Assembly (NCBI GenBank): GCA_030267965.1
Contig: BRYA01000355.1
Span: forward strand, 1-64,000
Length of the DNA: 64,000 nucleotides
Source of the DNA: Triparma columacea
Lineage: Eukaryota; Sar; Bolidophyceae; Parmales; Triparmaceae
Direction: 5' to 3'
The translations under genes and the position numbers were made by a program. Under the pieces are notes generated by a model. The model was given only the letters and a program-made list of their open reading frames with translations. It had not been told where the DNA came from and ran no database searches. Below, piece by piece: positions 1-11,671 of the stretch (position 1 is its first letter; each line of letters starts with the position of its first letter).

Positions 1-66
1 CCCTAACCCTAACCCTAACCCTAACCCTAACCCTAACCCTAACCCTAACCCTAACCCTAACCCTAA
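1..66. repeat. Telomeric repeat (CCCTAA)n
   Basis: Eleven head-to-tail CCCTAA units start at base 1. On the other strand this is TTAGGG running toward the end, so base 1 is a left chromosome end. TTAGGG telomeres are common in stramenopiles and many other eukaryotes, so the motif alone does not fix the lineage. Confidence 0.97.
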
Positions 67-132
67 CCCCAATCTAGCTCTAACCCTATCTCTAACTCTA
101 ACTCTAACTCTAACTCTAACTCTAACCCTAAA
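67..132. repeat. Degenerate telomere-proximal repeats
   Basis: Telomere-like hexamers continue but are mutated, mostly to CTCTAA and related variants, ending with one more CCCTAA. This is the usual pattern where the telomerase-maintained tract gives way to older variant units. Confidence 0.85.
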
Positions 133-167
133 AATACCCAGGATTTCAAAGTGCGCGCTATAGCCTA

Positions 168-312
168 CCTTTTACCCTTTACACGCCTTTTACCCTTTAC
201 ACACCTTTTACCCTTTACACACCTTTTACCCTTTACACACACTTTACTCTTTACACACACTTTACTCTTTACACACACTTTACTCTTTACACACACTTTA
301 CTACCAGATCAA
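168..312. repeat. Subtelomeric 18-bp tandem repeat (8 units, two variants)
   Basis: About four copies of an 18-bp unit containing TTTTACCCTTTACACACC are followed by about four copies of a second version containing ACTTTACTCTTTACACAC. The + strand stays open across them and reads as a hexapeptide repeat (LLPFTH, then TLLFTH). Since 18 is a multiple of 3 and the sequence is only C/A/T, I read this as a by-product of a satellite and not as a gene. Confidence 0.85.
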
Positions 313-901
313 AAAGTAACGGTTATCGTATCCCACACATTCTCATATACACACCTTCAAACACACCCACATGCACACCTTCAAACACACTTACAAACAC
401 TCACACACCATATCACCTTATACCCCCTTCTCCTCTACTCACCCCCTTCACTTCCTCTCTCTCCTCTATACAACCACACTCTTCTATCTTTTAGTTATCC
501 CCATACACTTCTCAACACTTCCACCTTAACCCCAAACCACTATAACACTTCTTCTATTCCTAAAACCTCATTAACATTTACCTACACACAATTACATCAC
601 TAAACCCTTTAATCTTCTCTCCACAACTCTTTCCCCTTAATCCTTCTTTCCTCTACACAACCACACTTACCTTCAATTTATTTAACCCCATACACATACA
701 CTTCACTTCTATCATACTCACAAACCCCTATAACACTTCCACATACTTTGAAAAACTCCATCACATCTACTACACTTTCATTATACTTATAAACCACTAT
801 AACACTTCCACAGTACTAACATATACCTCAAACACTTTCAAAAAAATCATAACAATACTAAATCAAATCATTTTATCCTACAAATGTTGCTGCCCTATTA
901 G
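313..901. other. C/A/T-rich subtelomeric spacer, no gene
   Basis: This stretch is almost free of G on the + strand. A loose motif of the form ACCACTATAACACTTC recurs near 535, 727 and 790. Open frames here reflect base composition. Its right end is the 3' flank of the large minus-strand gene, whose TAA is at 902-904. Confidence 0.6.
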
Positions 902-3900
902 TTACTCCCCATCCTCATCTTCCGGCACAACACTGCTTACTTTACCCTTGCCACCTCCCACCCCTATAATATCTCCACCATCAGCGCCTCCAACACTTGC
1001 TCTCCTAATACTTGCTCTCAAAGTACCTGCTAGACCATCCTCAGCTTCAGCATCTACACTTGCTCTCCTCAGGCTTTCTCTCCTTCTAGCATCTCCATCG
1101 GCTGGAATTAAATCGACAGGTACTTTAGCCTTCACCAAATCAGTAAACCACTCTGGTTGCTCCTCTTCCCATTTAGCCCAGTTCAACTTGATCCACTTTT
1201 TAATTTCTCTATCAAATGAGACCCAATGATGTCTGGAGCTACCAAACACTTTTATCTTTGTTGCATCATTTTGTCCTTGAAGAAAATATGCCATAGAATA
1301 TTCCTTCGATTTCTGCATGCTCCAGAACGTGTCCCAGTGCTTCTTCTCTATGTTCAAAAAGAAGACAGCAAAGCATATGGTAGTAATTGGTATGAAATAA
1401 TTCACAATTGCTGATGCTATATTAATTGCCTTCTTATCAATATAAGGTGAAGCTAAATATATTGCCACTGGCAAGCTTCCCATTGTCAATAGAAGTCCAA
1501 ACAACCAATATACACCCCCAACTTCGTTTGGATGTCTAAATTTGATTATTGAGGTGAAGTCTACAATGATCTTTATCAGCACTCTGCAAAGAATGCTACT
1601 CACAATTTCTATGTTTCCCCCCAATGGTATCCAGTACCAAAAGTCTCCCCTTAATATTTTAACAAACAAGTAAAGACCAAGGTCAGCTCCAATGTAGAGG
1701 AAGGCCCAATTGCCTCCAATCAACCCAAGAAGGACTATGGTTGCACATCTTATTAGAAGCATCCCTGCTGACAAGAGCAACATAGATACAAACACTACCG
1801 TTCTCTTGCTTGCTTTTGCTGGTATATATCCATAAAAGTCTGGTGCCACTTCTCTCTTAGCAGGGTCTGTGTCCCAGTCATAACTAATTGTTGCTGAGGC
1901 AAAGCCTGTGGTAATTGCTGACACTGCAACTGAAAGCCATGCTGAAGTTCCAACCTTTTTGTCACTGGTTGCTATAGCCATAAGTTGGATGATTACACCA
2001 GGTATGGCCTCAGCAAACATCTCAACACATTTCATGAATGTCATCTCATACATTGGGTCCATTGCAGTCCCCACCTCTTGCTTTGCTCCAGTTGCCACCC
2101 TGTAAGCATCAACTGCAGGCTTGTACCCAAAAAAAATTGGAATCAACTCCTGCAACATCCTTCTCATCCCCAACTTGCTGTTCTGCATCCAAACAAAAAG
2201 CATTTGTATCCCAAATGACACTGCTAAACTTGCCAAAGAAGCCTGAAAGTACCCATACTTCTCATCACTCCAAAACATGTACGTCACATACACATCAGTT
2301 AGCAAATCAGTCATACTAGTGATAGCCCCAACAGTCACTCTTGCCTTCAATCCCCAAGGAACTTTCTCCAACAGCCTGTAGCTAATTGTCTCAAGCATAG
2401 GTCTGAACCATTCATTCTCCTCATCAAGGTCCTGTAGAGCAGGGAAATTCAAAATAAATTCATCCACAGCAGCAATTGGCTGTGTATTAATAGCCAAACT
2501 CCTCGCTAGAGACTCTCCAATCTCCCTTCCTTCCTTCTCTCCCAGCTCTATAGCCTTACCCTCTACCTTCCTAAGCCCAAGCAACTTGTTCTTGACAACA
2601 GCGCCAAGCATTGGTGTGACAAATGCATATTTCTCTGTAGCCTGTCTCAGAACATAGTTTTTCCCAATAAATGACCTGACTGCCTCCTCCTTTGTCATTC
2701 CCTTCTTCCTGAAACTTAATGCAACCAACAGTTGCTCTCCCACTAACTGTCCTATTTGGCTAGGATCTAAACCTGTATATTCTTGTGTAGTATCATTCAC
2801 AGCATGTGAAGCAATCAGTGCGCCTCCGTTGTCCAAGCCAACACTTGCTCTTCTAGTACTTGCTCTATAAGCACCTGCTAGACCACCCTCAGCTTCAGCA
2901 TCAACACTTGCTCTCCTCACACTCTCTCTCCTTCTAGCATCTCCATCTGCTGGAATAAACTCCTCTGGGACACTTGCTTTCATCACATCAGTAAACCACT
3001 CTGGCTGCTCCTCTTCCCATGTAGCCCAGTTTGACTCAACCCATTTCCTTAACTCGCCTTCAATTGAGACCCAATGATGCCTTGAGGTACCAAAGACTTG
3101 AGTCTTCATGTTATCACTTTCCCCTTCGAGGAAATATGCCATTGACATATCCTTAGATCTCTTTGTGCTCCAGAAGGTGTCCCAGTAATTCTTCTCAATG
3201 TTCAAAAAGAAGACAGCAAAGCACAGGGTAGTTATCAGTATAGAATATTTCAAAATAGTCGATGCTACATCAATTGCGTTGTTATCTACATAAGGTGAAG
3301 CTAAATATATTGACACTGGCAAGCTTCCCATTGTCAACATAAGACCAAACAACCAATATGCTCCCCCAACTTCGTTTGGATGTCTAAACTGCACAATTGA
3401 AGTGAAGTCTACAATGATCTTTATAATAACTCTGCTCAAAATACTACTCACTATTTCTGCCTTACCCCCCACTGGTATCCAATACCAGAAGTCTCCTCTC
3501 ATTATCTTAACCAACAAGTACAGACCTAGGTCAGCTCCAATGTAGAGAAAGGCCCAACTACCTCCAATCAACCCAAGAAGGACTATTGTTGTACACCTTA
3601 TAAAAAGCATCCCTGCTGACAAGAGCAACATAGATACAAACACTACCGTTCTCTTGCTTGCTTTTGCAGGTATGTACCCATAGAAGTCTGGTGCATATTC
3701 TCTCTTAGCAGGGTCTGTGTCCCAGTCATAACTAATTGTTGCAGAGGCAAAGCCTGTTGTAATCGCAGACACTGCAACAGAAAGCCATGCTGAAGTTCCT
3801 ACATCTTTGCCGCTGGTTGCTATTGCCATAAGTTGGATAATCACTCCAGGGATTGCCTCAGCAAACATCTCAACACATTTCATGAATGTCATCTCAAACA

Positions 3901-6900
3901 TTGGGTCCAGTGCAGCCCCAACCTCCTGCTTTGCCCCAGTTGCTACCCTATAGGCGTCTACTGCAGGCTTGTACCCAAACAAGATTGGAATCAACTCCCT
4001 TAACACCCTCTTCATCCCCAACTTCTTGTTTTGAAACCAAACAACAAGCATCTGAATGCCAATTGACACTGCCAAACTTGCCAGAGAAGCCTTGAAGTAC
4101 CCATACTTCTTATCTCTCCAAAACTTACGTGTCACATACACATCAGTCAGCAAATCAAGCATGCTTGTGGCAGCACCAACAGTGACCCTTGCCTTTAAGC
4201 CTAAGGTAGACTTCATGAATAGTTTCATAACTATCTCCTCAAGCATGGGCCTTAACCACACTTGTTCATTCATGACCTCCTGCACTTCAGTGAATTGCTG
4301 TGCCCACTCATCTACAGCATGAGCAGCAGACAAAGTAGTCAACATGACTGCTGTCATTGCACTCCCAATCTCCCACCCCCTAGCTTCCTCTTCACTCTTA
4401 TCTTCTCCCTCATTTGTCACTCTCCTTTTAAATTTATTCATAACCACAGCATACAGCATAGTTCTCGTGAAAACATGCTGCTCTGTAATCTCTCTCAGTG
4501 CCCTATTGGCAACAATGAACTCCCTCACGACCTCTACCTTACTGTCCCCTGCAACATTCCTTTTCTTCACTCTCTCCATCAGCTGCTCTCCAAACCTCCT
4601 CCCATCCTGTTCCCCTGCTTCTGTGCTCTTCAGAAGGTTGTCAAAGTAGTAAGCAGCATCAGTTGCTATACCCACGTTCTTAACTACACTCTGTTTGCTA
4701 GCAACCTTTCGTAAACCCTCCTGTCTAGTCATCAGTTCAAGATCTGTCTTCATGTGGCCAGCCTCTGAGAACCTTACAGCAGTGAATTGCCCTTCACTCT
4801 CAACTGTGACTACAAGTGTCTTGTTGTTAACTTTGTGAAGCTTGAGCTTGGAGTCAACTTGATTTTTAAGGTTCCAGAAGAATGCTGCAACTTCCTTATG
4901 GGATGCTCTCACAGTTATTGAAGTCTTTCCCCATCCCATTCCCTTCTCTGCCTTTATCATTGTCGTTCCAAACAACCCACTACTGATCTCTTGAGCTCCT
5001 TGAATCTCTTCAAAATGACTTTCAAGCCCTGGCGCTCCCTTCACTGCAATTTCCTCAAACTTGTTAATAATCTGCTGTCTATTAAAGGCTTCATTCTTTT
5101 TGCTCTGGTCAAATATCTTCCTCAAGTCTGAGACTACTCCGAGAAACCTCGGTGCAATCTTGTTCATGATGGAAGAGTAGAAGACACCACCAAGCTCTAC
5201 CTTTGTTGTAAAAGTCACTGATGTCTGTGGCACACCTCCAATAGTGCCAAGTGGCTCAAACACCCATACTGTGTGTGCCTTCCCTAAAATATGCCCAGAC
5301 TTCACTGGAAAGTCTACCTGAAGTTCTTCTGTGTCTGCAACATCAATAAAAACTTTGCCATCCTGTTGCTTGAACCAGGTAACTTTACTCCTCCCATCAC
5401 GAGGAACAAATCCAGGGATGCCAAGATTCCTCGTTGTTATGTAGTAGAGAGTGTGGGGATTAACATTTACTACCTTCATAGTGGTTATCCCATTCATTTT
5501 GGCTTTCTTCATTTCATCTCTGCTGTTTAGACCGACTATTTCATTTGCCGCACACCTCTCCACACTCGCATCAACCACAGTAGTAGCAACTCCAGTGCAA
5601 AGACTTTCCCCTTCAACATGAACTAGCTTCATCTTGACTCTCTCATCAGGACTCTTCAGATCATCAAAGTTCTCGTCCTTCTTGCACTTCTCATAGAACT
5701 CTTTCCCTTTCCTAATTGCCCCCTTCTCCTCATCTGTATAATCTTGCTGCTCATTTCTCATGATGTTTGCAAGATTCTCTAGCGCAGCCTTATCAATCTC
5801 CTCATCTTGCTTGAAAGCTTCTTGAATCCCGTGTAAGATTTGCAGTTGCTTTGGAATTTTTTTCTCGACAACTTTTAGGGGGATGAAACCGCCAAAATCC
5901 AAGTGCTGTTTGAAATCAAGCTTACATTGCGCTACTTCTCCTTCTTTGCTGATGTTGGTAGCTATAAGCAGTCCTCTGCCTTCTGCTCTGACTACATTTT
6001 TGATTTCTCCACCGTAATCAATCTCATCGTCGCTTGGCCAAGAGCCAACAGAGATACTTTCATTTTTGTTCTTTTTCCACAGATTTCTGAAGACAAATTC
6101 TCTGTTATTGAGCAGCAAAGGAAGTTTCTTGACTGATGCAATCAGCTTCTCGTTTCTCCTTTGCACTCCCTTTCTTACTTCAAGCCGGGCAAGATCGCCA
6201 GCCTGGAAACCAAGAGTATTCCTCTCCCTGCCACAGTACTCAAAGTACCATGCTGCTGCCTCCTCTGCTGTACAGTCTGCATTTCCGTAAGCTCTCCCGA
6301 GTGCAATGCTTCTCTCACCCTTCTTCTGCTGACTGTACTTGATCTCCATCTTCACTCCCTCATAGGGTGACTTCTGAGGCTTCCACCCTCCTTCCTCCCC
6401 ATCAAAGAGTTCACCCAGGTCCTTGAAGACCTTCTCGTGGTCATTCTCCAGCTTGACCCCCTCTCTCATCCTCTCCACCAAGGCACCCCTCACTTCAGCA
6501 TCAACCTCCTTCCCGTTCCTCCTGAACTTCTTCTGCAAGCTGTTGGCCTCTACAAGCTGCTTCTTTGCAAGGTAGTCAATTGCATTGTCCATCAATGTCT
6601 TATGAATGCCACTGAATTTCAGATCAACTGTTTGAATGCGTGTCACTCTGCAGACATTTGGAGCGATCTCATAGAAGAAGTAGGCACCTGTAGTCTCAGC
6701 CAGCTCGAATCCTTCCTTACTAAGGTCCTTGAAGCCTCCTCCTGGGTACTCTGTCAGTGGCACAAAAGCCAAAATGTATGATGACCGGCCATTCTCAAGT
6801 TTGACTTCCTTCCACACAAACCAATTCTCAAATAGTCGATTGGTGGTGGCAGGGACCTTCACGCCGAAATGATAGTGCATGCTTCTAGTTCCCTCAAAAT

Positions 6901-9900
6901 CATTCCTGATAACCCTTCGTAAGTTCCCATTATTTTTCAAGTGCTTCTTAGATCGTGCAAATGTGTCAAGCAGAAATTGCTCTGCCAATACACCCTTTGC
7001 TGACTTGTCCACAGTGACCCCAAAGGCTGCCCAAACTGCGTCTTCCTCTCTCCACAGGAACTTGTCCACTCCCTCCTTCAATGTTCCCTTGACTCTCTTT
7101 CCCTTCTTGTAGAGTTCCTCCTCCAGCCACACAACACTTTCCAGCATCCTGTCCTCTTCCTCAGTAAGAGTTGGCACATTGGGCATGACCTCCTCCACAA
7201 AGTGCATCTTCCTCCGCTCGTCAATGACTGCAGGCTGTCTGAACTTCTTCCTGACCTCCTCCATGATACCCTTTACTGCTGCATACGCAGCCTTGACGTC
7301 TCCCTTCTTGATACTGCCGCTGTTCCAGCCTCCAACCCTAGATCTCGTGGGTCTCGCACTCTTCAAAGTGGGACGCGCACTCTTGAAAGTAGGGCGCGCA
7401 CTCTTTGAGCTTTTGTTTGTGCGAACATCAACTTCTGGTTTCATCTCTGTTATCCTCTCCTCTGCCTTAAGAGTTCCCACCATGGTGACTGCAGTTTGTC
7501 CAAACTCAAAGTCAGTGAAGCTGAGCTCCCCCTCAATGACACCTCGCTTGACAGTCTTGGTATTTTTAAATGCTAGAATCTCAACAAGCTTCGCAGTTGC
7601 CTCATCAGAAAGGTCATCCTCATCAAGGGGTGCCAACTCCATAATGTTCATCGATTTGTCAGGAGATACGACTTTGACGTCGAGGAGAAATTCGACAAAC
7701 TTATTCCCGCTTCTGTAGTGCTGCCAGTAGACGAGTCTGTGAATGGCTCCTTCGTTTTCATCATACTCCTGGAGGGTCTTTCTTCGGAAGTTGCCCTGCT
7801 CACAATCGGTGAGGAGAAAGTCAATGATCTTGTCGCGCTCATCGTGGAAGACACCAGCGAGCTCCATAACCTTCACATCGACGCCGGCAGAGTTGTCTAT
7901 AAGGCCTTCAACGGCTCCGCGGTCATCCAGAAGCTTGACAAGTTTGACTTGCTCAGGGCCAGGAGCTGTGTAATCGATATCAAGTTGTCCTTGCGTAGTG
8001 GAAGAGGCGTGATTGGGGCTAGAGAGGGACTGGGGGGGGTCTTTGTTCCTGACGGTGTTGTCAGGATCTAATGTCATGGACTGAGCGGTAGTGGCGTTGC
8101 TGACAGTCGCAAGGTCGACTGGCGTGCGGCCAGGAGTCGCACACCCGACAGCAGGTGGTATAGCGCTTAAATTGTTCTCGCGGGCTATTCCACCGTTTAA
8201 GGGATCGTCGGAAACTTTGGCGTTGAAATTTTCATGTCCAGGTTGAAGATGAGTATGGCCAGAAATTTCTGGGGGTGGTTTTGGGGGAATTTTTGGTGAA
8301 AAGGGTCAAAAAAAGGCAAAATCTGAAACTCCCTCAGAATGGCTTCTCAGCCCTCCCCTGAACGATCAAAATGCTCTACTCTTCGTCTACATGACTACAC
8401 AAACTCACCTCGTCTAGCATCCTCATGAGAGCTTCTAGAGACTGCGAAGGGGACAATATTGTTGTAAAAGTGAGATAAAAATACAAAGTTTCAATGCGCC
8501 CTCTCGCGAATCTCCCGCTCTCCCCTAGAGTATTAAAGTGTGTTTTTCTTTTCCAGCTCTCAACGCACAACTCACCTTGTCCGGCGTCCTCGTGACCGTT
8601 TTTAGAGTCTGCGGTAATGGCGACTATGGTGTTTGTTAGTCAACATGAAGATATATCAACGCGTGCTCCTCGTTTCTGTGTAGCATATCAAGCGCCCCAC
8701 GTGGTCGCCGGAGACGGAACCCATGCGGTCGCCGCAGAAGCGCCCCATGCGGTCGCCGCAGAAGCGCCCCATGCGGTCGCCGCAGACGGAACCCACGCGG
8801 TTGCCGGAGACGGACCCCATGCGGTTGCCGCAGACCGGCGCCCGCGCGCGTGCGACGCAGCCACCGCCCGTCAAGCTCGACGCCGACGGCCAGGACCTCC
8901 GCGAACGGCTCCACGCGTTCCGCACGCAGGCGGTGGGAAAAAACTACAAAGTTTCAACGCGCCCACCCACGACTCTCCTGCTCTCTCCTAGAGTATTAAA
9001 CTGTATTTTTCTTTTCCGGCGCTCATTGCACAACTCACCTTGTCCAGCGTTCTCGTGACCATTTTCAGAGTCTGCGGTAATGGCGACTATGGTGTTTGTT
9101 ATGTTAGTCAACATGAAGAGATATCAACGCGTGCTCCTCGTTTCTGTGTAGTATATCAAGCGCCCCATGCGGTCGCCGGAGATGGAACCCACGCGGTCGC
9201 CGGAGATGGATCCCATGCGGTCACCGCAGACCGGCGCACGCACGCATGCGCCGAAGCCGCCGCCCGTTGAGCTCGACGCCGAGGGCCAGGCCCTCAGCGA
9301 ATGGCTCCGCGCGTTCCACACGCAGGCGGTGAGAAAAAACTACAAAGTTTCAACGCGCCCTCCCGCGACTCTTCCGCTTTCCCCTAGAATATTAAAATGT
9401 ATTTTTCTTATCCGGCTCTCAACGAACAACTCACCTCGTCCCGCGTCCTCGTGGCGGTTTTCAGAGTCTGCGGTAATGCCGATTATGGCGTTTGTTAGTC
9501 AACATGAAAAGATTTCCACGCGTGTTCCTGTTCCTCGATTCCGTGTAGAATATCAAGGGTCTCTCCCCCTACGACTCCCTGAATCGAACTTACCTCGGTC
9601 TTGTCCAGCGTCATTGTGAGAGCTTTTAGATTTAGAGACTGCGAAGGGGACACCTTGTTGCAAAAGTAAGAAAAAAATACAAAGTCTCAAAGCGTACTCC
9701 CGCGACTCTCCTGCTCTCGCCTAGAGTATTAATATGTATTTTTTCTTTCGGGCGCTCAATGCACAACTCACCTCGTCCGGCGTCCTCATGACCATTTTCA
9801 GAGTCTGCGGTAATGGCGATTATGGTGTTTGTTGTGTTAGTCAACATGAAGAGATTTCAACGCGTGCTCCTCGTTTCTGTGTAGCATATCAATCGCCCCG

Positions 9901-11671
9901 CGCGGTCGCCGGAGACAGAACCCATGCGGTCGCCGCAGAAGTGCCCCATGCGGTCGCCGTAGAAGCGCCCCATGCGGTCGCCACAGACAGAACCCACGCA
10001 GTCGCCGGAGACGGATCCCATGCGGTCGCCGCGGTTGCCGCCCGTCAAGCTCGACGCCGAGGGCCAGGCCCTCAGCGAACGGCTCCACGTGTTCCGCACG
10101 CAGGCAGTGAGAAAAAATACAAGGGTCTCCCCCCCTGCGACTCCCTGAATCGAACTTACCTCGGTCTTGTCCAGCGTCCTCATGAGAGCTTTTAGATTTA
10201 GAGACTGCGAAGGGGACAACACAACACATTGCAAAAGTGAGCAAAAATTACAAAGTTTCAACGCGCCCTCCCCCACGACTCTCCCGCTCTCCCCTAGGTA
10301 TTAAATTGTCCTTTCTGTCTTCCGGCTCTTAACGCACAACTCACCTCGTCCGGCGTCTTCAAGATCATTTTCAGAGTCTGCGGTAATGGCGATTATGGCG
10401 TTTGTTATGTTAGTCAACATGAAGAGATTTCAACGCGTGCTCCTCGTTTCTGTGTAGCATATCAAGCGCCCCACGCGGTCGCCGGAGACGGAACCCATGC
10501 GGTCGCCGCAGACGGAACCCATGTGGTCGCCGCAGACGGAACCCATGCGGTCGCCGCAGACGGAACCCATGCGGTCGCCAGAGACGGATCCCGTGCGGTT
10601 GCCGCAGCACGTTCCGCACACAGGCGGTGAGAAAAATACAAAGTTTCAACGCATCCTCCCGCGACTCTCCTGCTCTCCCCTAGAGTATTAAATTGTCCTT
10701 TCTCTCTTCCGGCTCTCAACGCACAACTCACCTCGTCCGGCGTCCTCATGACCATTTTCAGAGTCTGCGGTAATGGCGATTATGGCGTTTGTTATGTTAG
10801 TCAACATGAAGAGATTTCAACGCGTGCTCCTCGTTTCTGTGTAGCATATCAAGCGCCCCACGCGGTCGCCGGAGACGGAACCCATGCGGTCGCCGCAGAA
10901 GTGCCCCATGCGGTCGCCAGTATAAGCGCCCCATGCGGTCGCCGTAGATGGAACCCACGCAGTTGCCGGAGACGGATCCCATGGTGTCGCCGCAGACCGG
11001 CGCACGGGCGCATGCGCCTCGGCCGCCGCTCGTCGAGCTCGACGCCGAGGGCCAGGCCCTCCACGAACGGCTCCGCGCGTTCCGCACGCAGGCGGTGAGA
11101 GAAAACTACAAGGGTCTCCCCCCATACGACTCCCTGAATCGAGCTTACCTCTGTCTCGTCCAGCGTCCTCATGAGAGCTTTTAGATTTAGACACTGTGAA
11201 GGGGACAACACAACACATTGCAAAAGTGAGCAAAAAATACAAAGCTTCAACGCGTCCTCCTTCGACTCTCCCGCTCTCTCCTAGAGTATCAAATTGTCCT
11301 TTCTCTCTTCAGGCTCTCAACGCACAACTCACCTCGTCCGGCGTCCTCAAGACCATTTTCAGAGTCTGCGGTAATAGCGATTTTGGCGTTGTTAGTCAAA
11401 ATGAAAAGATTTCCACGCGTGTTCCTACATATCGTCCTCGATTCCCTATAGCACATCAATGGACTCCAACTCAACAACCCCCTGACACGAACTCACCTCG
11501 TTCCGCGTCCCCATGAGGTCTTTCAATTGACGAAGACGGAGTAACTTGCCTCTCATGGCCTAGATCAGGTACTGAATGGCAGTTATCGGGCATCGGGGAG
11601 TCAACTTGAAGTGTATGAGTCTCCTCCACACGCTCTTCTCTCCCTCCTCGGGAATCATTTTCCGTGTCCAT
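902..11671 (-). CDS. Giant START-like / XK-like membrane protein with an N-terminal mini-exon repeat array (13 exons)
   Basis: My model has exon 1 at 11671-11497, eleven mini-exons (11365-11333, 11193-11149, 10764-10732, 10377-10345, 10204-10160, 9804-9772, 9638-9594, 9467-9435, 9071-9039, 8608-8576, 8441-8409) and a final exon 8268-902. All internal junctions are phase 1 and the total is 7,941 nt (2,646 aa). Residues 1-58 are hydrophilic. The mini-exons encode 11- or 15-residue repeats such as DSENGHEDAGR and VSKSKSSHEDAGQDR. Residues from about 310 to 1380 look like several START-like lipid-binding folds, judged by pattern only. Two copies of a multi-pass membrane module follow (about 1544-1894 and 2171-2511) with an RVTVGA-TSM-DLLTDVYVT entry and an E-AIPGVIIQL motif reminiscent of XK-related scramblase-like proteins. 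Each copy ends in a soluble RRRES-RRASVDAEAE tail. A lipid-handling role at a membrane is inference. The coding region is well supported, the family name less so. Confidence 0.72.
1000..4330 (-). repeat. Internal duplication of the membrane module (about 1.86-kb period)
   Basis: DNA around 1000-2390 closely matches DNA around 2860-4220, including long identical stretches in the membrane-spanning part and the Ser/Arg-rich tail. The soluble segments between them (about 2430-2760 and 4240-4560) are still alignable in protein (for example AVDEW versus AVDEF) but much more diverged. This is a tandem intragenic duplication with uneven divergence. Confidence 0.8.
8409..11365 (-). repeat. Array of 11 symmetric phase-1 mini-exons (8 x 33 nt, 3 x 45 nt)
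   Basis: Each unit has CGCAG or CACAG acceptor, a 33- or 45-nt exon, then GTGAGT or GTAAGT. D-type exons begin AC-TCT and encode DS(E/K)N-(H/L)E(D/N)AG(R/Q). V-type exons begin TC-TCT or TG-TCT and encode VSKSKSSHEDAG-DR; the most 3' V-type exon is a 33-nt form, VSRSSHEDARR. The end of exon 1 (RPHGDAER) matches the same consensus, so the array probably grew from that exon boundary. D- and V-type exons each keep their own upstream acceptor sequence, so the duplicated unit included intron sequence. Confidence 0.8.
8609..11148. repeat. Intronic 24-bp minisatellite cassettes (five introns)
   Basis: Introns 8609-9038, 9072-9434, 9805-10159, 10378-10731 and 10765-11148 are 350-430 nt, against 126-140 nt for their neighbours. 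The extra sequence holds tandem 24-bp units rich in CGGTCGCCG (about 8690-8850, 9155-9235, 9893-10035, 10466-10610 and 10853-11005), usually with a flanking GC-rich block. On the + strand the unit reads as an octapeptide such as MRSPQTEP. On the minus strand it is also open, as RRPHGFRL-type repeats. All five long introns precede D-type exons. Confidence 0.8.

Noticed and set aside
151..603. A 150-residue ORF over the subtelomeric satellite.
   Set aside because: Satellite-encoded hexapeptides followed by C/A/T-only sequence; no start context and no domain.
902..8077. The large gene as a single-exon 2,391-residue protein starting at 8077.
   Set aside because: The frame stays open upstream to a CCCCCAG acceptor at 8269 whose phase exactly fits the mini-exon donors, and the total joined length is divisible by three. 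The 8077 ATG could still serve a shorter isoform.
8617..11098. Many overlapping ORFs on both strands encoding RSPQTEP- or RRPHG-type repeats, which at first look like a family of small genes or a CRISPR-like array.
   Set aside because: They arise from a 24-bp minisatellite (a multiple of 3) inside introns. Unit spacing, exon types and splice phases fit one spliced gene, and the spacers are themselves repeated, unlike CRISPR.
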